Assembly (NCBI GenBank): GCA_016709575.1
Contig: JADJMM010000017.1
Coordinates: 1-64,000 of the forward strand
Length of the DNA stretch: 64,000 nucleotides
DNA from: Sphingobacteriaceae bacterium
Lineage (GTDB): Bacteria > Bacteroidota > Bacteroidia > B-17B0 > Aurantibacillaceae
Reading direction: 5' to 3'
The notes beneath the pieces were generated by a model that saw only the letters and a program-made list of their open reading frames with translations, did no database searches and was not told the DNA's origin. Within the stretch, counting starts at the first letter, position 1; each line of letters begins with the position of its first letter. Positions 17,926 through 26,659 of the stretch are shown here, piece by piece. Made by a program: the position numbers and the translations under genes.

Positions 17926-20208
17926 TTATTTTTTGTCGTAAATAGTTAGTGGTATTTTTAGTCGTATTGTAAAATTTCGTCCAGGACTATCACAATAATA
18001 CCTGAAGCGGTCGAGATAATCCCTGTAAATAACATCAGTAAGGTTATTCGCTGCAAAGGCAAGATTAATTTGTTGTTTGCCGAACTTAATATCAGTACCA
18101 ATCTCAAAACCGACTAAACCATAGGCGGATGGAGGTGGGGCAAAATCGGTATTAGCCGGCACGCGCCATTGTTTGGTTACGTACGGATAATTTACCTGTA
18201 CATAGTTATCTTTAAAGTGTTTTCCTGCATCAAAATAAAATTTACATTCAGCAGTATAACGGTCGGAAGGCATGTACACCAAATAATCATTTATGGTATA
18301 ATTCCATGCCCTCAACCACATAGCTTTGCCTGTGATATTTATATGATTAAAGAAATCAGCTGAAACTTTTAAATCAATACCACTAATTCTTGCATCAGCC
18401 TGTTTGTAATTGTAAACAGGAAAAGCACCTTTTATAGTTAACTCAGGTTGTAAACCCGGATTAAGATAAATGAAGTTTTTAAATTCATTATGATAAACTG
18501 TAGCTTCCGCTGAAATCTGTTTTAGTTTTAATACACCTGTTAAGGTTGTATTGTAAACATTTTCAGTATTCAGGGTTTTACTACCACGTTCAATAGCACC
18601 AACACCATGATGAATACCATTACTATACAATTCATTCGGTGCAGGACTCCTCCAAGCAGATCCAATGTTTAAAAACACATTGAGCCATTTATTGGGTTTG
18701 TATATAGTACCTGCATTCCAGCTAACATTACTGAATTTTAGAAAAGGCTTAACTAAATTTTTCCCTTCGTAAAAGAACGATTGCAATTGTTTTTCATCAT
18801 AACGAACTCCGGCCTCCAATTCAAGGTGTTCAGACACATAACGCTCGGTAGCAAATACGCCCCAGGTATTATTAATGTAATTGGGAATGAAAAATCGCCC
18901 CAAGTACACATTTTTCTGGTTCATGTAACTGCCTCCGAATTGTCCTCTGAAACGTTTAATGTTATAATGTTCTAAAACTAATTCACCGGTTTGTGATTGT
19001 ATTCTGTAATCAAGTTCCGGTAAATTAAGAGCTGCTAACGAGTCGTTCAAAGGTTTATGCTTGTCGTATTCACCACGGGCATTGTATTGATAAGCGTATT
19101 GCGCCATCAAACGCCATTTGGGCGCAAAATGATAATGCGCTTTTCCTTTTACCAATTCGTGAATTATTTCCTGATAGGGCCTTCCAATTTCATAAGAAAA
19201 ACCGGCCAAACTATCTTGAGGTTTGTTAGCCGCAAACGCATTTTTTAAATCGGTTAAATTACCTATATGTGCTCCCGAAAAAATCCCAACCTTAGTATTG
19301 AATTGAGAATAGTAAACTTCTAAACCTACTTTTTTCCGATGATAACCTAGTGTATAAGAAAAATTATATTCTTCCACACCAGTGTTCTTTAAATAATAAG
19401 TAGGTGTTTTTATATTACCACTTTTCTTATAAGTACCCTGTAGTCTCCAAGAAAAACCTTTCAACTTATCAAAATTACCTTCAAGAATTGCTGAACCTGT
19501 ACCGGCTTGTCCGTTAGAAGCGCCTACTATATTTACCTCACCTGTAACACTGGCTGTATCGGGTAAATCATTTGGTTCTATTAAAATAACGCCACCCAAA
19601 GCATCACTACCGTAACGTACCGAATTAGCACCTTTTATTACAGTTAATTTACTTGCAATAAAAGGATCAATTTCAGGAGCGTGTTCGTTGCCCCATTGCT
19701 GACCTTCATGTCTTACGCCATTATTGATAAGTAAAATTCTATAACCTTGTAAACCGTGAATCATTGGTTTGCTAATAGTGCTTCCGGTATTTAATGTGGT
19801 AACACCACTAACTGTTTTTAAAGCTTCACCTAAGGTTTGTCCGCGTGTTTTATCAAGTTCCTTACCTTTTATTTCATCAGCGGTTTGGGTTTTTGTCATT
19901 TCAAGACGCTTATCCATTACATCTATTTCAGCAAGTTCAACCGCGCTGTGAGGTAATTTTATGGTAAGGTTAATGTTTTGCTTCACGTTTACTTTTACTA
20001 ATGTGTCCTTACATCCCAGATGTTGGATTAAAAGTGAGTAATCGCCTTCGCATAAATTATCAATTTTAAAACGACCGTGGTCATCTGTTATGTAATTAAG
20101 ATCATTTAAAGTAACAATAGTTCCGTCTAATTCTTTTCCGTCATCAAGGTCAACAATCTTTCCTTTTATAGAAAAAACACACTGACCATTCATGTTGTTT
20201 AAAAACAT
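17926..20208 (-). CDS. TonB-dependent outer-membrane receptor, probably metal-related
   Basis: 760 aa. After the signal-like start come a carboxypeptidase-regulatory/CNA-B-like domain (KGKIVDLDDGKELDGTIVTL, about residues 12-90), the plug domain (TRGQTLGEALKTVSGVTTLN, GLQGYRILLINNGVRHEGQQWG, DPFIASKLTVIKGANSVRYG, GGVILIEP) and a C-terminal beta-barrel ending in F/Y-rich strands (GRNFTIRLKIPL). The plug resembles receptors for heme or metal complexes. The gene is intact and flanked by a lipoprotein and two His/Cys-containing exported proteins, which suggests zinc or copper acquisition; this is inference. Confidence 0.88.
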   Translation of the reverse strand: MFLNNMNGQCVFSIKGKIVDLDDGKELDGTIVTLNDLNYITDDHGRFKIDNLCEGDYSLLIQHLGCKDTLVKVNVKQNINLTIKLPHSAVELAEIDVMDKRLEMTKTQTADEIKGKELDKTRGQTLGEALKTVSGVTTLNTGSTISKPMIHGLQGYRILLINNGVRHEGQQWGNEHAPEIDPFIASKLTVIKGANSVRYGSDALGGVILIEPNDLPDTASVTGEVNIVGASNGQAGTGSAILEGNFDKLKGFSWRLQGTYKKSGNIKTPTYYLKNTGVEEYNFSYTLGYHRKKVGLEVYYSQFNTKVGIFSGAHIGNLTDLKNAFAANKPQDSLAGFSYEIGRPYQEIIHELVKGKAHYHFAPKWRLMAQYAYQYNARGEYDKHKPLNDSLAALNLPELDYRIQSQTGELVLEHYNIKRFRGQFGGSYMNQKNVYLGRFFIPNYINNTWGVFATERYVSEHLELEAGVRYDEKQLQSFFYEGKNLVKPFLKFSNVSWNAGTIYKPNKWLNVFLNIGSAWRSPAPNELYSNGIHHGVGAIERGSKTLNTENVYNTTLTGVLKLKQISAEATVYHNEFKNFIYLNPGLQPELTIKGAFPVYNYKQADARISGIDLKVSADFFNHINITGKAMWLRAWNYTINDYLVYMPSDRYTAECKFYFDAGKHFKDNYVQVNYPYVTKQWRVPANTDFAPPPSAYGLVGFEIGTDIKFGKQQINLAFAANNLTDVIYRDYLDRFRYYCDSPGRNFTIRLKIPLTIYDKK

Positions 20209-20319
20209 AAAGAGAAATAATACAAGAACTATTTTTTAATACAAGCCAATTTGATAATTAATAAAATAACACAACACACCAATACAGGTGGAATAAAGGT
20301 ACAAGATTAATACGGGAGA

Positions 20320-20730
20320 TTAAGCGGTAATTGGCGGACCGCGAAGATAATAGGAAGTGTAGTTTTGAATTTTGTTTAAAAAATAAATTGAAGGATAATT
20401 TACTTTTAATTCGGTGACTTGAATTGATGAATAATTTTCAAAATGCGAGAAGTCGCTGCGTTGTTTGTAGTATTTGCAAGTGAAACAATCTTCTGTTTTA
20501 GCTCCAAAATGTTCATGTTCTCCGTTACAAGAATTACTTTTTTCATGGTGAATTAAGTAGCGGTGGCAAGCATCATTTTCTTCATCGGGTGAACAGGTTT
20601 GTTCGGCATGATGATGTTCTTCAGTTTGAATATGAAAAGCATTGAAACTTAGATTAAAAGCAATAATAAAGCTTAACAGCGCGGATACGATGCTGCAAAT
20701 AAATGCTTTTATGTTTTTGTTTAATGTCAT
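20320..20730 (-). CDS. Small exported His/Cys-rich protein, probable metal-binding
   Basis: 136 aa with an N-terminal hydrophobic segment (FICSIVSALLSFIIAFNLSFNAFHI) followed by HIQTEEHHHAEQTCSPDEE, CHRYLIHHEKSNSC, HEHFG and CFTCKYYKQ, giving about ten His and several Cys in 70 residues. The pattern suggests Zn or Cu binding outside the cytoplasm. It lies 111 bp upstream of the TonB receptor gene and on the same strand. No known domain recognised; it resembles the small His-rich proteins often found beside metal TonB receptors in Bacteroidota. Confidence 0.7.
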   Translation of the reverse strand: MTLNKNIKAFICSIVSALLSFIIAFNLSFNAFHIQTEEHHHAEQTCSPDEENDACHRYLIHHEKSNSCNGEHEHFGAKTEDCFTCKYYKQRSDFSHFENYSSIQVTELKVNYPSIYFLNKIQNYTSYYLRGPPITA

Positions 20731-20799
20731 TAAATAAAATTAATTGAGCCCTAAGAGGCTTAAAGTACTCATTAAAAAAGAAAGCGGAAGAAAATTAAG

Positions 20800-21126
20800 C
20801 TAAAGGAGGGCACGGGATGCGCCTGACTCTTTGATGTAAGAATTATAATCCGGAGTTTGATTAATTAAAACAGCTTCGTGTTTTGGTTTAAGCGGAATAA
20901 AATTGTTGATGAATTTGAAAATGGTAAAATAAACAGGCGAATTGTATTTATCAAAATCGCAATCTGCATCGGCTTCAGTTTGTACTGAAGTTTCTCCGTT
21001 TGTTTTTACAAGTTCGTGGCTGTGATTAAAAAGTTTGTGAATATAAACTTGAGGTGTAGCTACCCAAAGTGCACACAAAAACAAAACTGCGAAAATAGAT
21101 ATGCGGGCAATTTTACTTCTAATCAT
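20800..21126 (-). CDS. Small exported protein of the metal locus
   Basis: 108 aa with an N-terminal signal/anchor (ISIFAVLFLCALWVATPQVYIHKLF), then HSHELVKTNGE, an acidic stretch with one Cys (TEADADCDFDKY), and a hydrophobic C-terminal half. Its H-x-H motif and small size parallel the His-rich protein 69 bp downstream, suggesting a related, more diverged member. First gene of a four-gene minus-strand cluster (21126 to 17251). No regulator site of Zur or Fur type stands out in the upstream 80 bp. Confidence 0.62.
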   Translation of the reverse strand: MIRSKIARISIFAVLFLCALWVATPQVYIHKLFNHSHELVKTNGETSVQTEADADCDFDKYNSPVYFTIFKFINNFIPLKPKHEAVLINQTPDYNSYIKESGASRALL

Positions 21127-21207
21127 GATTCAAATATACTAAATTTAAATACACACAATTTTATCTAAATATTAAATAATTAAGCAAGAATGAGGTAATT
21201 TTAACCC

Positions 21208-21567
21208 ATGAAATTCATCTTAAATATCCTCGTTTCGGCTGTAGCAGTGCTTTTTACAGCCTGGCTGTTACCTGGCGTTAATGTTACTGATTTTGTAAGC
21301 GCCCTTTTGGTAGCAGTGGTGTTGGCTTTTTTGAATACTGTAGTGAAGCCTATTTTAACAATTTTAACAATTCCAATTACCTTTTTTACCCTAGGTTTTT
21401 TCCTTTTAGTGATTAATGCGGGTATGATAATCCTTGCCTCAAAATTAATCCCTGAATTCCACGTAAAGGGTTTTTGGTGGGCCCTTTTATTCAGCCTGAT
21501 TTTATCCTTAGTAACAAGCATACTTAATGCTTTTGTAGGGAATACTGAAAAAGGAGAAGAAGACTAA
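21208..21567 (+). CDS. YvlD-like (phage holin family 4 superfamily) membrane protein
   Basis: 119 aa with four hydrophobic helices: ILNILVSAVAVLFTAWLLPGV, FVSALLVAVVLAFLNTVV, ILTILTIPITFFTLGFFLLVINAGMII and WWALLFSLILSLVTSILNAF. The order with TLGFFLLVINA fits the YvlD/PF04020 family of small inner-membrane proteins of unclear role, linked to envelope stress in Bacillus. Despite the family label, nothing here points to phage. It ends one base before the convergent msrB stop codon. Confidence 0.85.
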   Translation: MKFILNILVSAVAVLFTAWLLPGVNVTDFVSALLVAVVLAFLNTVVKPILTILTIPITFFTLGFFLLVINAGMIILASKLIPEFHVKGFWWALLFSLILSLVTSILNAFVGNTEKGEED

Positions 21568-22071
21568 CTACTTTTTCTTCTCGGGTTCAAAATCTATACT
21601 AACCGAGTTAATGCAATACCGCATACCTGTTTTAGTTGGACCATCATCAAAAATATGACCTAAATGGCCGTTACATCTTGCACAAACTATTTCTGTTCTT
21701 ATCATTCCTAATGTAGAATCTTTAATTTTTTTAATCCTTTCGCCATTTCCAATTTCATTGTCAAAACTTGGCCAGCCACAATGCGATTCAAATTTCTGAT
21801 CATCCGTAAATAACTCGTAACCGCAACCGGCGCATTTATAAATACCTTTTTCGAAATGCAGATTGTATTTGCCGGTAAAAGGTCGTTCGGTTCCTTTTTC
21901 ACGCAATACATAAAATTGTTCTTCAGTAAGTGTTTTTTTCCACTCGTCTTCGCTTTTATTATAGTTAGTATCCATAGTTTTTGGGCTTGAAGTTGTTGGT
22001 GTTTTAGTGCTTGTTTGGCTGGAGCAACTTAACATAAGCAATGATGCAAATGTAATTAATACCTTTTTCAT
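21568..22071 (-). CDS. msrB: Lipid-anchored peptide-methionine (R)-S-oxide reductase
   Basis: MsrB repairs methionine-R-sulfoxide in proteins. The ATG at 22071 gives 167 aa with a lipobox signal (MKKVLITFASLLMLSCSS), so the enzyme is exported and lipidated; an upstream in-frame ATG would spoil the signal. Zinc-binding CxxC pairs (CAGCG, CARCNGHLGH), HCGWPSF, and the catalytic Cys in RYCINSVS are all present. It needs a reductant in the periplasm. Convergent with the YvlD-like gene with no gap. Confidence 0.94.
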   Translation of the reverse strand: MKKVLITFASLLMLSCSSQTSTKTPTTSSPKTMDTNYNKSEDEWKKTLTEEQFYVLREKGTERPFTGKYNLHFEKGIYKCAGCGYELFTDDQKFESHCGWPSFDNEIGNGERIKKIKDSTLGMIRTEIVCARCNGHLGHIFDDGPTKTGMRYCINSVSIDFEPEKKK

Positions 22072-22172
22072 AATCCTTGATTTTAAATTTAGACGAACAA
22101 AGTGGATGCCCCTTACATTCAAACAGGTTTTTACAGAAAATTAACAATCTCATTAGAAATTAAATTAATAAG

Positions 22173-22180
22173 TACATTTG
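22173..22180 (+). promoter_or_regulatory. Bacteroidota -7 box upstream of the YfiR-like gene
   Basis: TACATTTG matches TAnnTTTG and ends 9 bp before the ATG at 22190. It also argues against the in-frame TTG at 22178 being the start codon, because that codon is part of the promoter box. Confidence 0.5.
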
Positions 22181-22189
22181 TTCATCAAA

Positions 22190-22900
22190 ATGAAAAACGT
22201 AATCGTTATATTTTTTAGTTCTGTATTAATTTTCAGTTCATGTGTTTCAAAAAAGAAATATATGCAAATGCAAGATGAAAAAACAGCCGAAAAAAATGTG
22301 TTGGATGAAGTGCTCAATAAATTAGCTGTGGAAAACGACAGCTTAACGAAGTTGATTTATTCTCTAGATAGTCTGTATAGAAGCGAACGTGATAAAAACA
22401 ATTTGGCCTCTAATAAGGGTGTTGACAGAAGTTTTAAAGTTAAGCCTCGTCGTAGTTTAATTTCGGGTAAAGAGGAGTACGATAAAAAGGCTATTTTTCT
22501 TTATAATTTTCTCTCCTATATTTTTTGGCCTGCCGACCCAAAAGCAGAAAATTTCACTATCGGTATAGTAGGTGAATCGCCAATAAAACAAGCTTTAGTG
22601 GCCCAAGTTTATGGTAAAAGTCTAAATAAGCAGCCAATATTAGTTGAGAATTATGTTCCGGGTAACACCTATAAAATCTTGTTTTTTACTGAAGCTGGAC
22701 AATCGCAGTTTAACCGTATTAAAAAATTATGTGTAGATAAAACGGTTTTATTTATAACCGAAAATACACTTTTGGAGAATATTGGAAGTCATATTAGTTT
22801 GTATGTTGATGGAACCAAAATCAGATTTACGGTTAATAAATCTGCCATCGAAAAAACCAAGCTAAAAGTAAGCAGTTCTTTTTACGGGCTATCCGACTAA
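22190..22900 (+). CDS. YfiR-like (DUF4154) lipoprotein with N-terminal coiled coil
   Basis: 236 aa from the ATG at 22190. The signal ends in a lipobox (FSSCVSKKKY). A helical Glu/Lys/Leu region (about residues 20-70) is followed by a DUF4154 domain: FLYNFLSYIFWPA, FTIGIVGESP, ILFFTEAGQSQF, VLFITENTLLENIGSHISLYVDGTKIRFTVN, ending VSSSFYGLSD. In Proteobacteria YfiR is a periplasmic inhibitor of a diguanylate cyclase; in Bacteroidota such domains often accompany histidine kinases. No kinase adjoins it here, so the target is unknown. Confidence 0.8.
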   Translation: MKNVIVIFFSSVLIFSSCVSKKKYMQMQDEKTAEKNVLDEVLNKLAVENDSLTKLIYSLDSLYRSERDKNNLASNKGVDRSFKVKPRRSLISGKEEYDKKAIFLYNFLSYIFWPADPKAENFTIGIVGESPIKQALVAQVYGKSLNKQPILVENYVPGNTYKILFFTEAGQSQFNRIKKLCVDKTVLFITENTLLENIGSHISLYVDGTKIRFTVNKSAIEKTKLKVSSSFYGLSD

Positions 22901-23006
22901 TTACGTGTGAATAAAATTATTTCTTTTAGCTGAAAAAAGCCCTTAAAAATGCTTGGTTTATGCATAAAAATCCTATTTTTACCCCAATTATTATTAATCC
23001 CTACCT

Positions 23007-24203
23007 ATGAACATACACGAATATCAAGGAAAACAGATTTTGAAAGGTTTTGGCGTTGCCATTCAGGAAGGTATCGTTGCTGATACCCCGGAACAAGCTG
23101 TAGCTGCAGCCAAAGAACTTAAAGCTAAATTTAATAGCGATTGGGTTGTAGTAAAAGCTCAAATCCATGCCGGTGGCCGAGGAAAAGGTGGCGGGGTAAA
23201 ACTGGCTAAAAACCTTGATGAAGTGAAAGAAAAAGCAACCGCTATTATCGGTATGCAATTAATCACCCCTCAAACTAAAGCCGAAGGTAAAAAAGTAAAC
23301 AAAGTGTTAGTTGCACAAGATGTTTATTACCCGGGAGCAAATCCAACAAAAGAATTTTATATGAGTGTTTTGTTAGACCGTGGTCGCGGAAGAAACACCA
23401 TTATTTATAGTACTGAAGGCGGTATGAATATTGAAGAAGTGGCCGAACATACACCTGATAAAATCTGGAAAGAAGAAATTGATCCTAGCGTTGGCTTGCA
23501 AGGTTTTCAAGCGCGTAAAATCGCTTTTAACTTAGGTTTAAGCGGTAATGCATTTAAAGAAATGGTGAAATTTGTGGGCTCATTGTATAAGGCATACACC
23601 AGTATCGATGCTTCTTTATTTGAAATTAATCCAGTATTAAAAACATCTGACGATAAAATTATTGCAGTTGATGCTAAAGTAAGTTTTGATGATAACGGTT
23701 TGTTCCGTCACCCTGATTACGAAGCATTACGCGATGTAACAGAAGAAGATCCTACAGAAGTTGAAGCCCGCGAAGCGGAATTAAATTATGTAAAATTAGA
23801 TGGTAACGTTGGTTGTATGGTTAACGGAGCCGGATTAGCAATGGCTACTATGGACATTATCAAATTATCGGGTGGAGAGCCTGCTAATTTCTTGGATGTG
23901 GGCGGTACAGCAAATGCTGAAAGGGTTGAAAAAGCCTTCCGTATTATTTTAAAAGATAAGAATGTAAAAGCAATTTTAGTTAATATTTTTGGTGGGATTG
24001 TTCGTTGCGACAGGGTAGCACAGGGTATTGTAGATGCCTACAAAAATATGGGTACTATTAACGTTCCAATTATTGTACGTTTACAGGGTACAAACGCCGA
24101 AGCAGCCAAAAAAATCATTGACGAATCAGGTTTAAAGGTGTTTTCTGCTATTCAATTGCACGAAGCGGCAGAATTAGTTAATAAATTAATAAAAGGTAAT
24201 TAA
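23007..24203 (+). CDS. sucC: Succinate-CoA ligase (ADP-forming) subunit beta
   Basis: 398 aa, full length. It makes succinate and ATP from succinyl-CoA in the TCA cycle together with the alpha subunit SucD, which is not nearby. The ATP-grasp fold shows MNIHEYQGKQILKGFGV, VKAQIHAGGRGKGGGVKLAK (nucleotide loop), SIDASLFEINPV and AVDAKVSFDDN (metal ligands), and the C-terminal domain shows NFLDVGGTANAERVEKAFRI and NIFGGIVRCDRVAQGI. Intact. The following lipoprotein gene starts 17 bp downstream and may be cotranscribed. Confidence 0.97.
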   Translation: MNIHEYQGKQILKGFGVAIQEGIVADTPEQAVAAAKELKAKFNSDWVVVKAQIHAGGRGKGGGVKLAKNLDEVKEKATAIIGMQLITPQTKAEGKKVNKVLVAQDVYYPGANPTKEFYMSVLLDRGRGRNTIIYSTEGGMNIEEVAEHTPDKIWKEEIDPSVGLQGFQARKIAFNLGLSGNAFKEMVKFVGSLYKAYTSIDASLFEINPVLKTSDDKIIAVDAKVSFDDNGLFRHPDYEALRDVTEEDPTEVEAREAELNYVKLDGNVGCMVNGAGLAMATMDIIKLSGGEPANFLDVGGTANAERVEKAFRIILKDKNVKAILVNIFGGIVRCDRVAQGIVDAYKNMGTINVPIIVRLQGTNAEAAKKIIDESGLKVFSAIQLHEAAELVNKLIKGN

Positions 24204-24220
24204 TTTTTAGTAAATTTGAA

Positions 24221-25117
24221 ATGATGAAAAACTTGAAATATTTTATTTTACCGATTGCAACCGGTTTAATTTTATCATCTTGCGGTGGCGATGATAATAA
24301 AGATGAAATCGAAAACAATATCGATTCAACAAAAACAGAAAGTGTTGAAAATACTCCTGTTTCTGAAACCTTTTTCCAGGTTCCTTCACCGGGCGAAATG
24401 CTTACTTTTATTAAAATGGTAGGCGGAAAGAATAACAAGAATACATCTTTCTTAAATTCTCCTGATAATCAAAAAAATTATACCGACGCTAAGTCAAAAG
24501 CTTTAAACTTTGGTATTTACAGTTGCGATCTTAGCTATTGCAGTATTTTTGAAATTGGAGCAGAGGCTTTAAAATATTTCAAATCTGTAAAGACTATGGG
24601 CGACCAAATTGGTGTTTCTTCAGCTATTAAGCCTGAAACTATGAAACGCTTAGAAGGTAACGTAGGCAACTCAGATTCATTAGCAGTTATTACTGATGAT
24701 GTTTATTTTTCTTCATTCGAAACTTTAGAGAACGGTAAACAAGGAACTACTTTAGCTTTAATGGTTGCTGGTGGTTGGATTGAGAGTTTATATATTGCTA
24801 CTAATCTAGCAAAATATGAAGCAAACAGTCCTATCATTGAACGTTTAGCAGATCAAAAATACACTTTAGAAAACTTAATTGAATTTTTAAAGAAACACGA
24901 AGCAGATGCAAATGTTGCCGGTGTTAAAGCTGATTTCGAAGGTTTGTTAGCTGAGTTCAATAAAATTGAACAAAAAGATATTTCTGCAAGCTCTAAAGAT
25001 GATAAAGGTAAAAAAATGTTAGGTGGCGGAAAGCAATTAGTTGTAAGTGAGGCTTTATACAAAGCAATTGTCGACAAAATTAAGACTATCCGTAACTCTT
25101 ATACCTTAACTAAATAA
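24221..25117 (+). CDS. Lipoprotein, function unknown
   Basis: 298 aa with a lipobox (LILSSCGGDD) and an acidic Asp/Glu/Thr linker. The mature part is alpha-helical: FFQVPSPGEMLTFIKMVGG, NFGIYSCDLSYCSIFEIG, TLALMVAGGWIESLYIATNLAKY, ending IKTIRNSYTLTK. I recall similar uncharacterised lipoproteins in other Bacteroidota but no assigned function. It is between sucC (17 bp) and another exported protein (6 bp), which suggests cotranscription; the metabolic link is not evident. Confidence 0.75.
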   Translation: MMKNLKYFILPIATGLILSSCGGDDNKDEIENNIDSTKTESVENTPVSETFFQVPSPGEMLTFIKMVGGKNNKNTSFLNSPDNQKNYTDAKSKALNFGIYSCDLSYCSIFEIGAEALKYFKSVKTMGDQIGVSSAIKPETMKRLEGNVGNSDSLAVITDDVYFSSFETLENGKQGTTLALMVAGGWIESLYIATNLAKYEANSPIIERLADQKYTLENLIEFLKKHEADANVAGVKADFEGLLAEFNKIEQKDISASSKDDKGKKMLGGGKQLVVSEALYKAIVDKIKTIRNSYTLTK

Positions 25118-25123
25118 TTTACG

Positions 25124-25615
25124 ATGTATATGAAAAATATTTTAACTATAATTTTAGCCACTTTTTTAAGTACTGCTGCTTTCTCTCAAGCGAGTGTTTG
25201 CGGACAGTTTCATAAAAAGTACTGCATCCTTGAAACTCAAAAAGGAGAGAAATGGATGTACAACGCTCAAAGTAAAAGCGGATTATTTAACCAAGGTATG
25301 GTTAACAGATTACGTTGCGTAATCTATAAAGGAATGGATTACAGAATTACTGTATGTTGCGAAACAGTTTTAGGTGATAAAGTAACTTACAAAATTTTCG
25401 ACGCCCGTACTAACGAATTATTGTTTGATAATACAACTGCTGAAGATACTCAGATGTTCGAATTTCAAAGTGTATCTACAAGAGCTTTAATTATTGAGGT
25501 TTTAGTTCCAACAGGTGCAACTGAGCAAGATAAACACAAAGCACAAGATGCTGCTTGCGTTGGTTTATTAATCGAACATAAAGTAACCGATAAACAAGGT
25601 TTCTCACAATATTAA
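25124..25615 (+). CDS. Exported protein, function unknown
   Basis: 163 aa with a signal peptide (MKNILTIILATFLSTAAFSQ; the second Met, at 25130, gives the cleaner start). The mature protein has five Cys (SVCGQFHKKYC, RLRCVIY, VCCE, AACVGLL), a beta-rich middle (KVTYKIFDARTNELLFDN), and an EVLVPTGATEQDK...CVGLLIEHK ending. Soluble periplasmic or secreted; no domain recognised. It is 6 bp after the lipoprotein gene and before a good terminator, so it closes a sucC-lipoprotein-exported protein unit. Confidence 0.75.
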   Translation: MYMKNILTIILATFLSTAAFSQASVCGQFHKKYCILETQKGEKWMYNAQSKSGLFNQGMVNRLRCVIYKGMDYRITVCCETVLGDKVTYKIFDARTNELLFDNTTAEDTQMFEFQSVSTRALIIEVLVPTGATEQDKHKAQDAACVGLLIEHKVTDKQGFSQY

Positions 25616-25636
25616 TAGTTTGAAAACAATTTAAAT

Positions 25637-25668
25637 AAACCCCTTCCCTTATATGGAGGGGGTTTTCT
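25637..25668 (+). terminator. Terminator of the sucC transcription unit
   Basis: AAACCCCTTCC / GGAGGGGGTTT stem (one G-U) with a loop of about six bases and a T-rich tail (TTTTCTTTTT), about 20 bp after the stop codon. Confidence 0.8.
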
Positions 25669-25678
25669 TTTTCCATTA

Positions 25679-25700
25679 GGTCATCCTGAACTTGTTTCAG
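25679..25700. repeat. REP-like intergenic element (divergent copy)
   Basis: GGTCATCCTGAACTTGTTTC is the reverse-oriented, diverged form of the CTTCGGCAAGCTCAGGATGAC motif at 1315-1342. It is located between a terminator and panB. Confidence 0.45.
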
Positions 25701-25720
25701 AATTTAAATCAAAAAACGTT

Positions 25721-26554
25721 ATGCCTGGTAAAAAAAACACATCGGTACACAAAGAAGTTAAAAAAGTAACAACTCACGTGTTATTGGAAATGAAACGCAG
25801 TGGCGAAAAAATTGCCATGCTTACCGCTTACGATTACACCATGGCACGTATTATCGATCATTCGGGTATTGATGTTATTTTAGTTGGAGACAGCGCCAGT
25901 AACGTTATGGCTGGACATGAAACTACTTTACCTATTACGTTAGATCAAATGATATACCACGCTAGTTCGGTTATTAGGGCTATTGATAGAGCTTTGGTGG
26001 TTGTTGACTTACCTTTCGGTACTTATCAAGGTAATTCTAAGGAAGCATTAAACACAGCCATTAAAATAATGAAAGAGAGTGGCGCGCATGCTGTGAAATT
26101 AGAAGGTGGCCGTGAGATTAAAGAATCAGTAGAACGTATTTTAAGTGCCGGTATTCCGGTAATGGGACATTTAGGATTAACACCTCAAAGCATTTATAAG
26201 TTCGGAACTTATACAGTACGTGCAAAAGAAAAAGATGAAGCTAAGCGTTTAATTGAAGACGCTAAATTATTGCAAGCATCAGGCTGTTTTGCTATTGTAT
26301 TGGAAAAAATTCCTGCTGCCTTAGCCACTCAAGTCGCAAAAGAATTAACCATACCTGTAATCGGTATTGGTGCAGGAGGCGGTTGCGACGGACAAGTTTT
26401 AGTAACTCATGATATGTTGGGTATGACGCAGGAATTTTCTCCACGTTTTTTACGTCGTTATGCAAACCTTTACGACAGTATGAGTAAAGCTTTTTCGCAG
26501 TACATTAAAGATGTAAAGAGTAAGGATTTTCCGAATAAGGAGGAGCAATACTAG
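25721..26554 (+). CDS. panB: 3-methyl-2-oxobutanoate hydroxymethyltransferase
   Basis: 277 aa. The first step of pantothenate synthesis: ketoisovalerate plus methylene-tetrahydrofolate gives ketopantoate. Motifs: KIAMLTAYDYTMARIID, VGDSASNVMAGHETTLPIT (metal-binding Asp), VVDLPFGTYQ, AHAVKLEGG, PVMGHLGLTPQS, CFAIVLEKIPA, IPVIGIGAGGGCDGQVLVTHDMLGM. Complete. The N-terminus has an extra basic stretch (MPGKKNTSVHKEVKKVTTHV) of the kind seen in Bacteroidota PanB. Stands alone, without panC or panD. Confidence 0.96.
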   Translation: MPGKKNTSVHKEVKKVTTHVLLEMKRSGEKIAMLTAYDYTMARIIDHSGIDVILVGDSASNVMAGHETTLPITLDQMIYHASSVIRAIDRALVVVDLPFGTYQGNSKEALNTAIKIMKESGAHAVKLEGGREIKESVERILSAGIPVMGHLGLTPQSIYKFGTYTVRAKEKDEAKRLIEDAKLLQASGCFAIVLEKIPAALATQVAKELTIPVIGIGAGGGCDGQVLVTHDMLGMTQEFSPRFLRRYANLYDSMSKAFSQYIKDVKSKDFPNKEEQY

Positions 26555-26659
26555 ACATAATACTGTAGTATTTCCTACGTCTTTTATACGATGAAATAAG
26601 CGTAAAAATCCCTTTAAAATTTAATTCACTTTTATTATCTTGCATACCCTTTAAAGGTA

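Noticed and set aside
21208..21567. Prophage holin as evidence of a phage remnant
   Set aside because: The family name is misleading; YvlD-like proteins are chromosomal, and no other phage gene is present.
22178..22189. TTG start for the YfiR-like lipoprotein
   Set aside because: The TTG lies in a TACATTTG promoter box; the ATG at 22190 gives a better signal peptide.
24211..24218. TAAATTTG as a promoter for the lipoprotein gene after sucC
   Set aside because: It lies 2 bp before the ATG at 24221, too close for a normal leader, so cotranscription with sucC is more likely.
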